Source: Pararobbsia alpina (GTDB lineage Bacteria > Pseudomonadota > Gammaproteobacteria > Burkholderiales > Burkholderiaceae). From it: a DNA stretch of 64,000 nt. A program made the position numbers and the translations under genes. Location of the stretch: NCBI RefSeq assembly GCF_902859895.1, contig NZ_CADIKM010000015.1, forward strand, positions 61,671 through 125,670. The letters run 5' to 3'. This document shows, piece after piece, positions 8,699-15,829 of this stretch. The notes beneath the pieces were generated by a model. That model saw nothing but the letters and a program-made list of their open reading frames with translations, did no database searches and had not been told where the DNA came from. Positions within the stretch are counted from its first letter, which is position 1; the number at the start of each line of letters is the position of its first letter.

Positions 8699-9703
8699 AT
8701 GACCACTGACGAATTGACTCGCCTGGCCACGCTTTATTATGTTGATGGCCTGACCCAGGAAGACCTGTCCAAGCAGTTTTCGCTGTCGAGAGCGAAGATC
8801 GGCCGCTTGCTCAAGCGCGCGCAGGAAGAGGGTATCGTCGAAATTCGCGTCAAGCATCATCCGAGCGATACACGCGGTCTCGAGCGCGAGTTGATCACAC
8901 GCTTCGGGATCGACCGCGCCATCCTGTCCATCACTCACAAGGATCAGGACAAGCAGCGCGAGATGCTGGCGGGTCTGGTCGCGAGCCATCTGGATCGTGT
9001 CCTCGCCAACGACATGATCATCGCGGTCGGCATGGGCCGCAATATCAATGCTATTTCCCAACACTCGATATCGTCGATTCAACGCGCCTCGACGTTCGTC
9101 TGCGCGACCGGCGGGTTTTATCGCGGCGGCGAGAGCATGAATGCGGATCATATTTGTCGGCGGCTTGCTGCGCGTCTCGGCGGTGAGAGCGAGACCTTGT
9201 ATGCACCCGCGCTGGTGAATGCTCCCGACGTGCGGCAAGCCCTGCTCGAGAACGATGCGGTCAAGCAGACCCTCGGCAAGGCCAGAAGAGCGCATGTCGC
9301 GTTGATCGGTGTCGGCGATATCAATGAAGACAGCAATATGGTGCGCACGGGCTGGTTCTCGCCTGAGGAGATTGCCGAACTTCGCCGTGGAGGCGCCGTT
9401 GGCGACCTGATGGGCTACTGCTTCATCGACCTGAACGGCAAGCCCGCGGTCACGTCGGTCAGGGACCGGGTGATCGGCCTGAGCATGGAAGACCTGAAGC
9501 ACATTCCGAACGTCATCGCGGTGGCGAGCGAAAGCACGAAAACCACAGCGGTCCTGGGTGCCTTGCGAACCGGTGTGATCAACACCCTGGCGACGACGGA
9601 GGCCATTGCGCAGGCAGTTGTCGCGCTCGAACAAGCGACCCGCACACAATCGTCGCCGTCTCTGCCGAAAGACGACGAGACGGCGAGCTGGCCTTTCCTG
9701 TGA
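8699..9703 (+). CDS. SorC-family sugar-binding transcriptional regulator
   Basis: A 334-residue regulator. The start at 8699 (MTTDELTRLATLYY) is chosen because GGGAG precedes it and the extra 12 residues of the longer frame are not family-like. An N-terminal helix-turn-helix (about 18-45, GLTQEDLSKQFSLSRAKIGRLL) is followed by a SorC/DeoR-type sugar-phosphate-binding domain with IIAVGMGRNINA, FVCATGGFYRG and LIGVGDINEDSN. EryD, the erythritol regulator of Brucella, is of this family. It follows the isomerase gene by about 60 bases and most likely controls both divergent transcripts in response to a pathway sugar phosphate. Confidence 0.9.
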   Translation: MTTDELTRLATLYYVDGLTQEDLSKQFSLSRAKIGRLLKRAQEEGIVEIRVKHHPSDTRGLERELITRFGIDRAILSITHKDQDKQREMLAGLVASHLDRVLANDMIIAVGMGRNINAISQHSISSIQRASTFVCATGGFYRGGESMNADHICRRLAARLGGESETLYAPALVNAPDVRQALLENDAVKQTLGKARRAHVALIGVGDINEDSNMVRTGWFSPEEIAELRRGGAVGDLMGYCFIDLNGKPAVTSVRDRVIGLSMEDLKHIPNVIAVASESTKTTAVLGALRTGVINTLATTEAIAQAVVALEQATRTQSSPSLPKDDETASWPFL

Positions 9704-9875
9704 TGCCATGAGTCGTTCGTCTGATTGAAGGCCACCAGGGTCTGCAAATTGGCGCCCAGGCATGACTGTCGCGAATTCACCCACACGGCACAGTGCGACA
9801 GTGCGCCTCACCGCGTATTGAACGAAAGTGAAAGGGTCCATGCGGTAAGCTTCGTTTTTTTGCTTTCAGCGCACT

Positions 9876-10454
9876 ATGTCCGACGATTTTGAAGTTCACG
9901 GCCCTCACGACCACGCTGTCGAGCATGCGGGCGCACATGACTCCGACCCGAGCGCCGCGCGAATGGCGGTAATGACCGCGATCCTCGCCTCCATCGGCGC
10001 GATGACGTCTTACCAGAGCGGCACAAACGAGAATCTCGCGCTGTACTACAAGAACGAAGCCGCGATTCACAAGACCGAAGCGGCCAATCAGTGGGCCTAC
10101 TATCAGGCAAAAGGCGAAAAACAGAATCTCGCCGAATTGGGCGCCGCGCTCAGCACATCGTCTTCTGACTCGCACGCCCACTTTGTGTCGGAGGCCGCCC
10201 GATACAAATCCGAGAAGGAGCCGATCCGGGTACACGCCGAGGCCATTGAGAAAGAAGTCGACAAGGACAACGCGACGAGCGAAGCGCTGTTTCATCAACA
10301 TCACCGATGGGCGCAGGCGACCACATTGATCCAAATTTCCATCGCACTGACGGCGATCACGTTGTTGACCCGTAAGCGTTGGCTCAGGCGCGTCTCGATC
10401 GGCATGGGCGCGCTGGGCGTGGCCCTCTGCGCGGCGGCGTTTCTAGGGGTCTGA
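9876..10454 (+). CDS. DUF4337 family membrane protein
   Basis: A 192-residue protein of DUF4337 type. A His/Asp-rich N-terminus is followed by a hydrophobic helix (about 31-46, MAVMTAILASIGAMTSYQ), a long charged and Ala-rich stretch likely to be coiled coil (about 50-135), and two C-terminal membrane segments (about 146-162 and 171-191) split by RKRWLRR. Such a topology suggests a periplasmic or cytoplasmic coiled domain anchored at both ends. No function is established for the family. There is no clear Shine-Dalgarno site before the ATG and no operon partner. Confidence 0.8.
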   Translation: MSDDFEVHGPHDHAVEHAGAHDSDPSAARMAVMTAILASIGAMTSYQSGTNENLALYYKNEAAIHKTEAANQWAYYQAKGEKQNLAELGAALSTSSSDSHAHFVSEAARYKSEKEPIRVHAEAIEKEVDKDNATSEALFHQHHRWAQATTLIQISIALTAITLLTRKRWLRRVSIGMGALGVALCAAAFLGV

Positions 10455-10600
10455 TCTGCACGTGAGGACGTCGGCCGGATCTCGCTGGATGCTCGCGATT
10501 GCACCAGCATCATGATGGAGCCTGTCACCTCCGGATGCCTGAAGTCGATCCCGCGTAGAATTGCCCGAGACCGGGCAAATAGTTTGAGATTTCAGATTTC

Positions 10601-11662
10601 GTGAACGCGCGTCCCCATGCCGCCTTGACGGCACTCCTCGCAGCGGCGTTGTTCGGGGTGACAACGCCGCTCGCAAAAACGCTGCTAGGCTCACTGTCGC
10701 CTTTCATGGTCGCGGGCCTCTTCTACTTGGGCAGCGGCCTCGGGCTAGCCATCGGAATCCTCATTCGGCGGCTTCGTCGCAAGGCGGCCGAGCGGCAAAA
10801 CGAAAGTCGAATTCAGCTCGCCGAACTGCCGTGGCCGGCAGGCGCCATTGCGGCGGGAGGCATTGCGGGACCCGCGCTGCTGATGCTGGGGCTCGCCACG
10901 ACACCCGCTGCAATGAGTGCCTTGCTGCTGAACCTTGAAGGCGTATTTACAGCGCTGATTGCCTGGGTGGTTTTCCGCGAGAACGTGGACTCCCGGATCC
11001 TCCTCGGCATGGCCGCTATCGTGGCCGGCGGGGTGGCGCTGTCCTGGCAACCCGGTGCGGCGGGATTGTCGACGGGCGCACTGCTTGTCGTCGCTGCCTG
11101 CATCGCCTGGGCCATCGATAACAACCTGACGCGCAAAGTATCGACGAACGACGCGATGGTGATTGCGTGCTTGAAGGGACTGGTAGCCGGTTCCGTTAAT
11201 CTGAGCATTGCGCTTTTGCTGGGGGCGCATGTTCCGGGCGCCGGCAGGACAGCCGCCGCCATGCTGACCGGCTTCGCAGGCTATGGCGTCAGTCTCGTGC
11301 TCTTTGTCGTGGCGCTTCGCAATCTGGGTACCGCCCGCACCGGAGCGTATTTCTCGATTGCGCCGCTCTTCGGTGTTGCGTTGTCGCTCGTCCTCTGGCC
11401 GGAAATGCCACCGTTGCTCTTCTGGGTCGCGGCTGCGTTCATGGCCATAGGGATTTGGCTTCATGTTCGCGAGCGGCACGAACACGCGCATACGCATGAA
11501 CTGCTGCTCCACAACCATCGTCACCGACACGACGAGCACCACCAGCACGCCCACGACTTTGAATGGGATGGTGAAGAACCCCATGTGCATCCTCATCGGC
11601 ACGCGCCGATGACCCACACTCATGCTCACTATCCGGACATTCATCATCGCCACATTCATTGA
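10601..11662 (+). CDS. EamA/DMT-family transporter with histidine-rich C-terminal tail
   Basis: A 353-residue protein starting at GTG 10601. Residues 1-290 form ten hydrophobic segments in two EamA repeats (LAAALFGVTTPLAKTLLG opens repeat one; ACIAWAIDNNLTRKVS opens repeat two). Residues 292-353 are hydrophilic with 23 histidines in runs such as HRHRHDEHHQHAH and HPHRHAPMTHTHAHY. EamA proteins export or import small metabolites. The tail is not part of the fold and resembles metal-buffering tails of nickel, cobalt and zinc transporters. Metal transport or metal sensing by the tail is inference. A DUF1059 gene, annotated in some databases as a small metal-binding protein, follows at 11865. Confidence 0.86.
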   Translation: MNARPHAALTALLAAALFGVTTPLAKTLLGSLSPFMVAGLFYLGSGLGLAIGILIRRLRRKAAERQNESRIQLAELPWPAGAIAAGGIAGPALLMLGLATTPAAMSALLLNLEGVFTALIAWVVFRENVDSRILLGMAAIVAGGVALSWQPGAAGLSTGALLVVAACIAWAIDNNLTRKVSTNDAMVIACLKGLVAGSVNLSIALLLGAHVPGAGRTAAAMLTGFAGYGVSLVLFVVALRNLGTARTGAYFSIAPLFGVALSLVLWPEMPPLLFWVAAAFMAIGIWLHVRERHEHAHTHELLLHNHRHRHDEHHQHAHDFEWDGEEPHVHPHRHAPMTHTHAHYPDIHHRHIH

Positions 11663-11864
11663 GACGAATGCGGCCCGGGACGGTACGGGGATCTTGAATA
11701 GGGGGGCTCCCGCGGCCGTCCGGCCTTAAACCGTGCCGAATCCCTACCCCCGACCTATACTTCAAAGCCACCCGCCCAATGCGACGCGAGGGTGTTCGAC
11801 TCAATCCGCGCGACGTGTCGGCGGTGATCGGTGCGGGCCCCTCCCGACCCGCGTTAAGGAGGTC

Positions 11865-12080
11865 ATGATGACGCGCAAATACATCGATTGCCGCGAATAC
11901 CCGAGTGAGATGAACTGCACGGTCGCGCTCTCCGCGGATTCCGACAGTGAATTGCTGGAAGCTGCCGTGCAGCATGCGGTCTCGGTTCACAAGCATGAAG
12001 ATTCGCCCGAACTCCGTTCACAACTGAAGCAATACTTCCACGAAGGCACGCCCCCCGTCGAAGTGTCGCACCACGCATAA
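11865..12080 (+). CDS. DUF1059 small protein
   Basis: A 71-residue protein (MMTRKYIDCREYPSEMNCT). The start is set by AAGGAGG directly upstream; the longer open frame has no ribosome site. The Cys pair (C9, C18) and the pattern YIDCREYPSE-NCTVALSADSDSELLEAAVQHAV fit DUF1059, described as a predicted small metal-binding family. The initiator may be either of two adjacent ATGs. About 250 bases follow before the next gene with no feature recognised. Confidence 0.85.
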   Translation: MMTRKYIDCREYPSEMNCTVALSADSDSELLEAAVQHAVSVHKHEDSPELRSQLKQYFHEGTPPVEVSHHA

Positions 12081-12337
12081 AGCGTGCACGGCCGTTCGAC
12101 GCGCAATCCCATCGCGTGGCGCTCGCTTGCCGGAAAGCAGGCGAGCACCTCGCTCGAGAAGTGCTGGGCGTGATTGCTGTGAAGAGCCTGTTGTCGGTCC
12201 ATGACGAGGGGCACTGAATTGCTGGCCGATGCCTGAAAAAATCATTCCGCCCTGTCGCCGGAAACGCAATTGACGGTTCAGTCGAACTTATTCAAGGTGG
12301 CGCATACGTTTCGCCCCTTTAAAGAAAGGATTGACGA

Positions 12338-13381
12338 ATGGAAGCCCTGGTTCTGGAAGAAGCCCATCGCATCACGCTACGCGATATCGCACTGCCGCAA
12401 GTCGTCGGTCCGCGCGACGTGAAGATTCGGATCCACACGGTCGGCATCTGCGGCAGCGATGTCCATTACTTTCAGCATGGCAGCATCGGCCCGTTCGTCG
12501 TCAATGAGCCGATGGTGCTCGGACACGAGGCGTCCGGCACGGTCGTCGAGGTCGGGGCCGAAGTCTCGAACCTGAAGCCGGGCGACCGGGTCTGCATGGA
12601 ACCCGGCGTGCCCGACGCCGATTCGCGCGCGACGCGCGAAGGCATGTACAACCTCGACCCGGCCGTGCGCTTCTGGGCGACGCCGCCCATTCACGGCTGC
12701 CTGACGCCGTTCGTGGTCCACCCCGCGGCCTTTACGTTCAAGCTGCCCGACACGGTGAGTTTTGCCGAAGGCGCGATCGTCGAGCCGCTCTCGATCGGCC
12801 TGCAGGCGGCCAAGAAGGCGGCGATCAAGCCGGGCGACGTCGCGGTCGTGATCGGTGCCGGCACGATCGGCATGATGACGACGCTCGCAGCGCTCGCGGG
12901 CGGTTGCAGTCGTGTGATCGTCTGCGATCTCGTGCCCGAGAAATTGGCGTTGATCGGCGATACGCCGGGCGTGACGACGGTCGACGTGCGTTCGCACAAG
13001 GCCCTCGACGTGGTGGCTGAACTCACCGGAGGGTGGGGCGCCAACATCGTGTTCGAGGCGACCGGCAGCACCAAGGCCTTCGAGAACATTACCGACTTGC
13101 TGTGCCCGGGCGGTTGCCTCGTGCTGGTCGGCATGCCGCCGAAGAAGGTCGAGATGGACATCGTCGCGATCCAGTGCAAGGAAATCCGAATCGAATCGGT
13201 GTTCCGCTATGCCAACATCTTCCCGCGCGCGATTCAGCTGATTGCCTCGGGGCGCATCGACGTCAAGCCTTTCATCTCGCGTTCGTTCTCGTTCAAGGAC
13301 GGGGTGAATGCATTTGACGAAGCGTCGCGCGGCCTCGCCTCGGACGTCAAAGTCCAGATCGTGCTTGAGGAAACGGCCTGA
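12338..13381 (+). CDS. zinc-dependent polyol dehydrogenase (xylitol/sorbitol type)
   Basis: A 347-residue medium-chain dehydrogenase preceded by AAAGGA. The catalytic zinc ligands are visible: C38 (GICGSDVHY), H63-E64 (LGHEASG) and the later VEPLSIGLQ glutamate. The Rossmann loop is [10 protein letters not shown]. The structural-zinc lobe lacks the usual four cysteines (around [14 protein letters not shown]), as in several sorbitol/xylitol dehydrogenases. The enzyme is expected to oxidise a polyol such as xylitol or sorbitol to the 2-ketose with NAD. It stands alone between DUF1059 and a diguanylate cyclase, so context does not name the substrate. Confidence 0.87.
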   Translation: MEALVLEEAHRITLRDIALPQVVGPRDVKIRIHTVGICGSDVHYFQHGSIGPFVVNEPMVLGHEASGTVVEVGAEVSNLKPGDRVCMEPGVPDADSRATREGMYNLDPAVRFWATPPIHGCLTPFVVHPAAFTFKLPDTVSFAEGAIVEPLSIGLQAAKKAAIKPGDVAVVIGAGTIGMMTTLAALAGGCSRVIVCDLVPEKLALIGDTPGVTTVDVRSHKALDVVAELTGGWGANIVFEATGSTKAFENITDLLCPGGCLVLVGMPPKKVEMDIVAIQCKEIRIESVFRYANIFPRAIQLIASGRIDVKPFISRSFSFKDGVNAFDEASRGLASDVKVQIVLEETA

Positions 13382-13457
13382 ATCCCGACTCAACGGATTC
13401 CGGTCGGTACGCGAGAGTGGAAAAATGCCGGAAAACGACATGCAGGAGCGCTAGGCA

Positions 13458-13487
13458 TTCGATGCGGGCCCGTGCGCCCCCTACAAT
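13458..13487 (+). promoter_or_regulatory. putative sigma-70 promoter for the diguanylate cyclase gene
   Basis: TTCGAT (13458-13463) and TACAAT (13482-13487) are spaced by 18 bases in an otherwise GC-rich gap. The ATG at 13524 would then have a leader of about 30 bases. This is a motif match only. Confidence 0.4.
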
Positions 13488-13523
13488 AGCGTCCGTCGTC
13501 ACTTTCCACCTTTTCGCATCGGT

Positions 13524-15059
13524 ATGTTTGGCCGTTTTCCCCAGCTCGACGGTATTCAGGAGCGCCGCGCGGCGTCGGCCGCGCGGCGCTTTTTTCGCCT
13601 TGCACGTTTTCACCGCTTTGTCACGCTGATTGGCTCGGGCGTCGCGCTCATCATGCTGAGCCTATGCATGATGGCGCTTTACGAAGGCCGGCAGGAGGCG
13701 TTGCAGGGTGCGCGGAAGACCTCGCAAAACCTCTTGCTCATCCTCCAGAAGGACATCTCACGCAACGTCGAGTTGTATGATCTATCGCTGCAGGCGGCGC
13801 TCGAAGGCTCGCAGCGCAGCGATGTCATGGCCTTGCCGTCCTCGCTGCAGCGAGCGGTCCTGTTCGACCGCTCGGTGCAGGCCCGATACGTGGGGGCCTT
13901 GCTGGTGCTCGACGCCCAGGGCAAGGTGTTGATCGATTCGGCAAACCCGGTGCCTCGCAAAGGCAATTTCTCGGACCGTGAGTACTTCACCATCCATCGC
14001 GAGAATCCGAACGTCGGCCTCTATCTGAGCGGCCCGTTTCGCTCGCGCCTGACTCATGATCATTGGATCGTGGTGCTTTCCCGTCGCGTGTCCCTGCCCA
14101 ACGGCGCATTCGGCGGAGTCGCGCTCGTCGCCATCGGCATCGACTATTTCCATGATTTGCTCGCGGGGCTCGACGTGGGGGCGCACGGTGTGTTGCTGCT
14201 GGTTTGTGAAGACGGCTCGGTCATCAGCCGCCAGCCCGACCACTCGAACGTCGTAGGGCGCAGCATGATTGGCTCGGTGAACTTCAAGCGCTTCCAGAGC
14301 GCGGCATCCGGCACATTCACCGGGCAGGACCCTACTGAGGGCGTGCGGCGTCTGTACAGCTATGCCCGGATCCCCGGTGTGCCGGTGATCGCGGTCGTCG
14401 CACCGGCCGAAGACGATATCCTTGAGAACTGGCGGCGGCGCTCGATCATCATCGGCGGCCTCATGGTGGTCTTCAGCGCGGTGTTTGTCTGCGTGTCCTC
14501 GTTGCTTGCGCATGAGTTGCGCGAGCGCGCACGCAACCAGCAAAAACTGATCGAGCAGGCCACGCAAGACAGACTCACCGGCGTGTCGAATCGGCATGCG
14601 CTCGATGCGACACTCGCGCGCGAATGGCGCCGTGCAAAACGCGACGGGCGCACGCTCGGCATCCTGTTCATCGATGTCGACGCCTTCAAGTCCTATAACG
14701 ATCACTATGGTCATGCGGCCGGCGACAAGGCCCTCGCGGTCGTCGCGCAGTCGATCACCGACTGCCTGCGCCGCCCGTCGGACAGCATCGGGCGATATGG
14801 CGGCGAGGAATTTGTCGTGGCCCTGCCCGATACGCATGCGCACGGCGCCCTGGAGGTCGCCGAACTGATCCGCGACGGCGTCGTGCGACGGGGCCTCGCT
14901 CACGCCTATCATTCGCATGGTTCGGTGACCGTGAGCATCGGTGTCGCTTTGTCGGATGCGCCCGATGTACAAAGCCTGGCCGAACTGATTGCCAAGGCGG
15001 ACAGGGCGCTTTACCGCGCGAAGGCGGAAGGGCGCAATGCGGTACGCGCCGCCGCATAA
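13524..15059 (+). CDS. membrane-anchored sensor diguanylate cyclase (Cache-GGDEF)
   Basis: A protein of up to 511 residues that makes cyclic di-GMP. It has one N-terminal membrane helix (about 32-52), a periplasmic Cache-type sensor domain (about 60-300, with VLIDSANPVPRKGNF and LSGPFRSR), a second helix (about 310-335), and a GGDEF domain. The active site is GGEEF at 426-430. An intact inhibitory site RPSD (417-420) lies five residues before it, so product feedback is expected. There is no EAL domain. The start is uncertain: no Shine-Dalgarno site precedes ATG 13524, and a perfect terminator-like hairpin (13561-13595) lies inside the first 25 codons. The ligand is unknown. Confidence 0.88.
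   Translation: MFGRFPQLDGIQERRAASAARRFFRLARFHRFVTLIGSGVALIMLSLCMMALYEGRQEALQGARKTSQNLLLILQKDISRNVELYDLSLQAALEGSQRSDVMALPSSLQRAVLFDRSVQARYVGALLVLDAQGKVLIDSANPVPRKGNFSDREYFTIHRENPNVGLYLSGPFRSRLTHDHWIVVLSRRVSLPNGAFGGVALVAIGIDYFHDLLAGLDVGAHGVLLLVCEDGSVISRQPDHSNVVGRSMIGSVNFKRFQSAASGTFTGQDPTEGVRRLYSYARIPGVPVIAVVAPAEDDILENWRRRSIIIGGLMVVFSAVFVCVSSLLAHELRERARNQQKLIEQATQDRLTGVSNRHALDATLAREWRRAKRDGRTLGILFIDVDAFKSYNDHYGHAAGDKALAVVAQSITDCLRRPSDSIGRYGGEEFVVALPDTHAHGALEVAELIRDGVVRRGLAHAYHSHGSVTVSIGVALSDAPDVQSLAELIAKADRALYRAKAEGRNAVRAAA
13561..13595 (+). terminator. terminator-like hairpin within the 5' end of the cyclase frame
   Basis: A perfect 13-bp GC-rich stem (13561-13573 with 13578-13590) has a 4-base loop GTCG, and a run of six T ends at 13595. 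By sequence this is a strong intrinsic terminator. It falls after the annotated ATG of the diguanylate cyclase, so it is either a true attenuator or evidence that translation begins further downstream. Confidence 0.65.
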
Positions 15060-15063
15060 GAAA

Positions 15064-15098
15064 GCCGGCCGCATCGACAGGATCGATGGGCGGCCGGC
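15064..15098 (+). terminator. hairpin after the diguanylate cyclase gene
   Basis: A 9-bp GC stem, GCCGGCCGC (15064-15072) with GCGGCCGGC (15090-15098), lies five bases after the stop; its loop can form a second small stem (ATCGA/TCGAT). There is no T tract, so its role as a terminator between convergent genes is only probable. Confidence 0.45.
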
Positions 15099-15160
15099 AA
15101 GTGCAGAAGGCCAGGGAGAGCTGGGAAACATCGCAGCAATGCCCCCGGCGGGCAAGCGCC

Positions 15161-15346
15161 CTAGTGAGAACGCTTTTGCTTAGTGGATTTTTTAGTGGCC
15201 TCCTTGTTCGGGGCAGGCTGCTTGATTTTCGTCACACCGCCGATGGACGGCGGATCGCTGGCTGGAAAGGTATCCTCGATAGCCTTGTCGACGTTCTTTT
15301 CAGCCTTGCTACTGCTCGGGTGTTGCTCAGTGTGCCGAGTACGCAT
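15161..15346 (-). CDS. small hydrophilic protein of unknown function
   Basis: A 61-residue, Lys-rich, soluble protein with a perfect ribosome site (AGGAGG) before its ATG. The central motif DKAIEDTFPASDPPS is recognisable from many short proteobacterial hypothetical proteins, often near stress genes. No domain of known function is present. It is transcribed toward the diguanylate cyclase gene and lies downstream of the LigD/Ku pair on the same strand. Confidence 0.75.
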   Translation of the reverse strand: MRTRHTEQHPSSSKAEKNVDKAIEDTFPASDPPSIGGVTKIKQPAPNKEATKKSTKQKRSH

Positions 15347-15415
15347 GGTGGCCTCCTAAAAGTAAGCATTCGGGGCGATGCGCCCTGTCCTTCGACCAGC
15401 AATCCGCGGGCCCGG

Positions 15416-15751
15416 CTAGGGTTTGCGTGTCGCTTTCTGTTCTGGCGTTCCTTTGCGCTGCGTTCCCTTTTGCGCGGGCGTGGCGGTGTTCACATTCGCG
15501 TCGTTCTGTGTTTGCTGCTGGTACGCATCGCCGCCGCGGCGATCGGTATCGGTCAGGCCGCGCGCAAGGTCCTGGTGAGCCTGTCGGCCCACGCGCCGGG
15601 TGCCCTGTTCGTGCTGCGACTCGGCATCCTGGTCCGTCTCGTGTGGCAAGGGCGCGACGTCCTCATGATCGCGGCGGCCACGCGGCGCGGCATGCTTGCC
15701 CGCGGGATCCTTCGGGAGGGCGTTGGCGGGTTTCTGTTGAGCGACTTTCAT
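15416..15751 (-). CDS. hypothetical hydrophilic protein near ligD
   Basis: A 111-residue very hydrophilic, probably disordered protein rich in Gln, Arg, Ala and Thr (for example DAYQQQTQNDANVN). The ATG follows AGGAG at good spacing. No recognised domain, membrane segment or signal peptide. It lies 78 bases downstream of ligD in the same direction and may be co-transcribed with it. Function unknown. Confidence 0.6.
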   Translation of the reverse strand: MKVAQQKPANALPKDPAGKHAAPRGRRDHEDVAPLPHETDQDAESQHEQGTRRVGRQAHQDLARGLTDTDRRGGDAYQQQTQNDANVNTATPAQKGTQRKGTPEQKATRKP

Positions 15752-15829
15752 GGCGAGTCTCCTGGTTTCGGTGGAGTCCGGCGCTGCTGCGTCCGTCGCA
15801 AGCAGGGTGGGGGTGCCTGCAGCGTGCTG

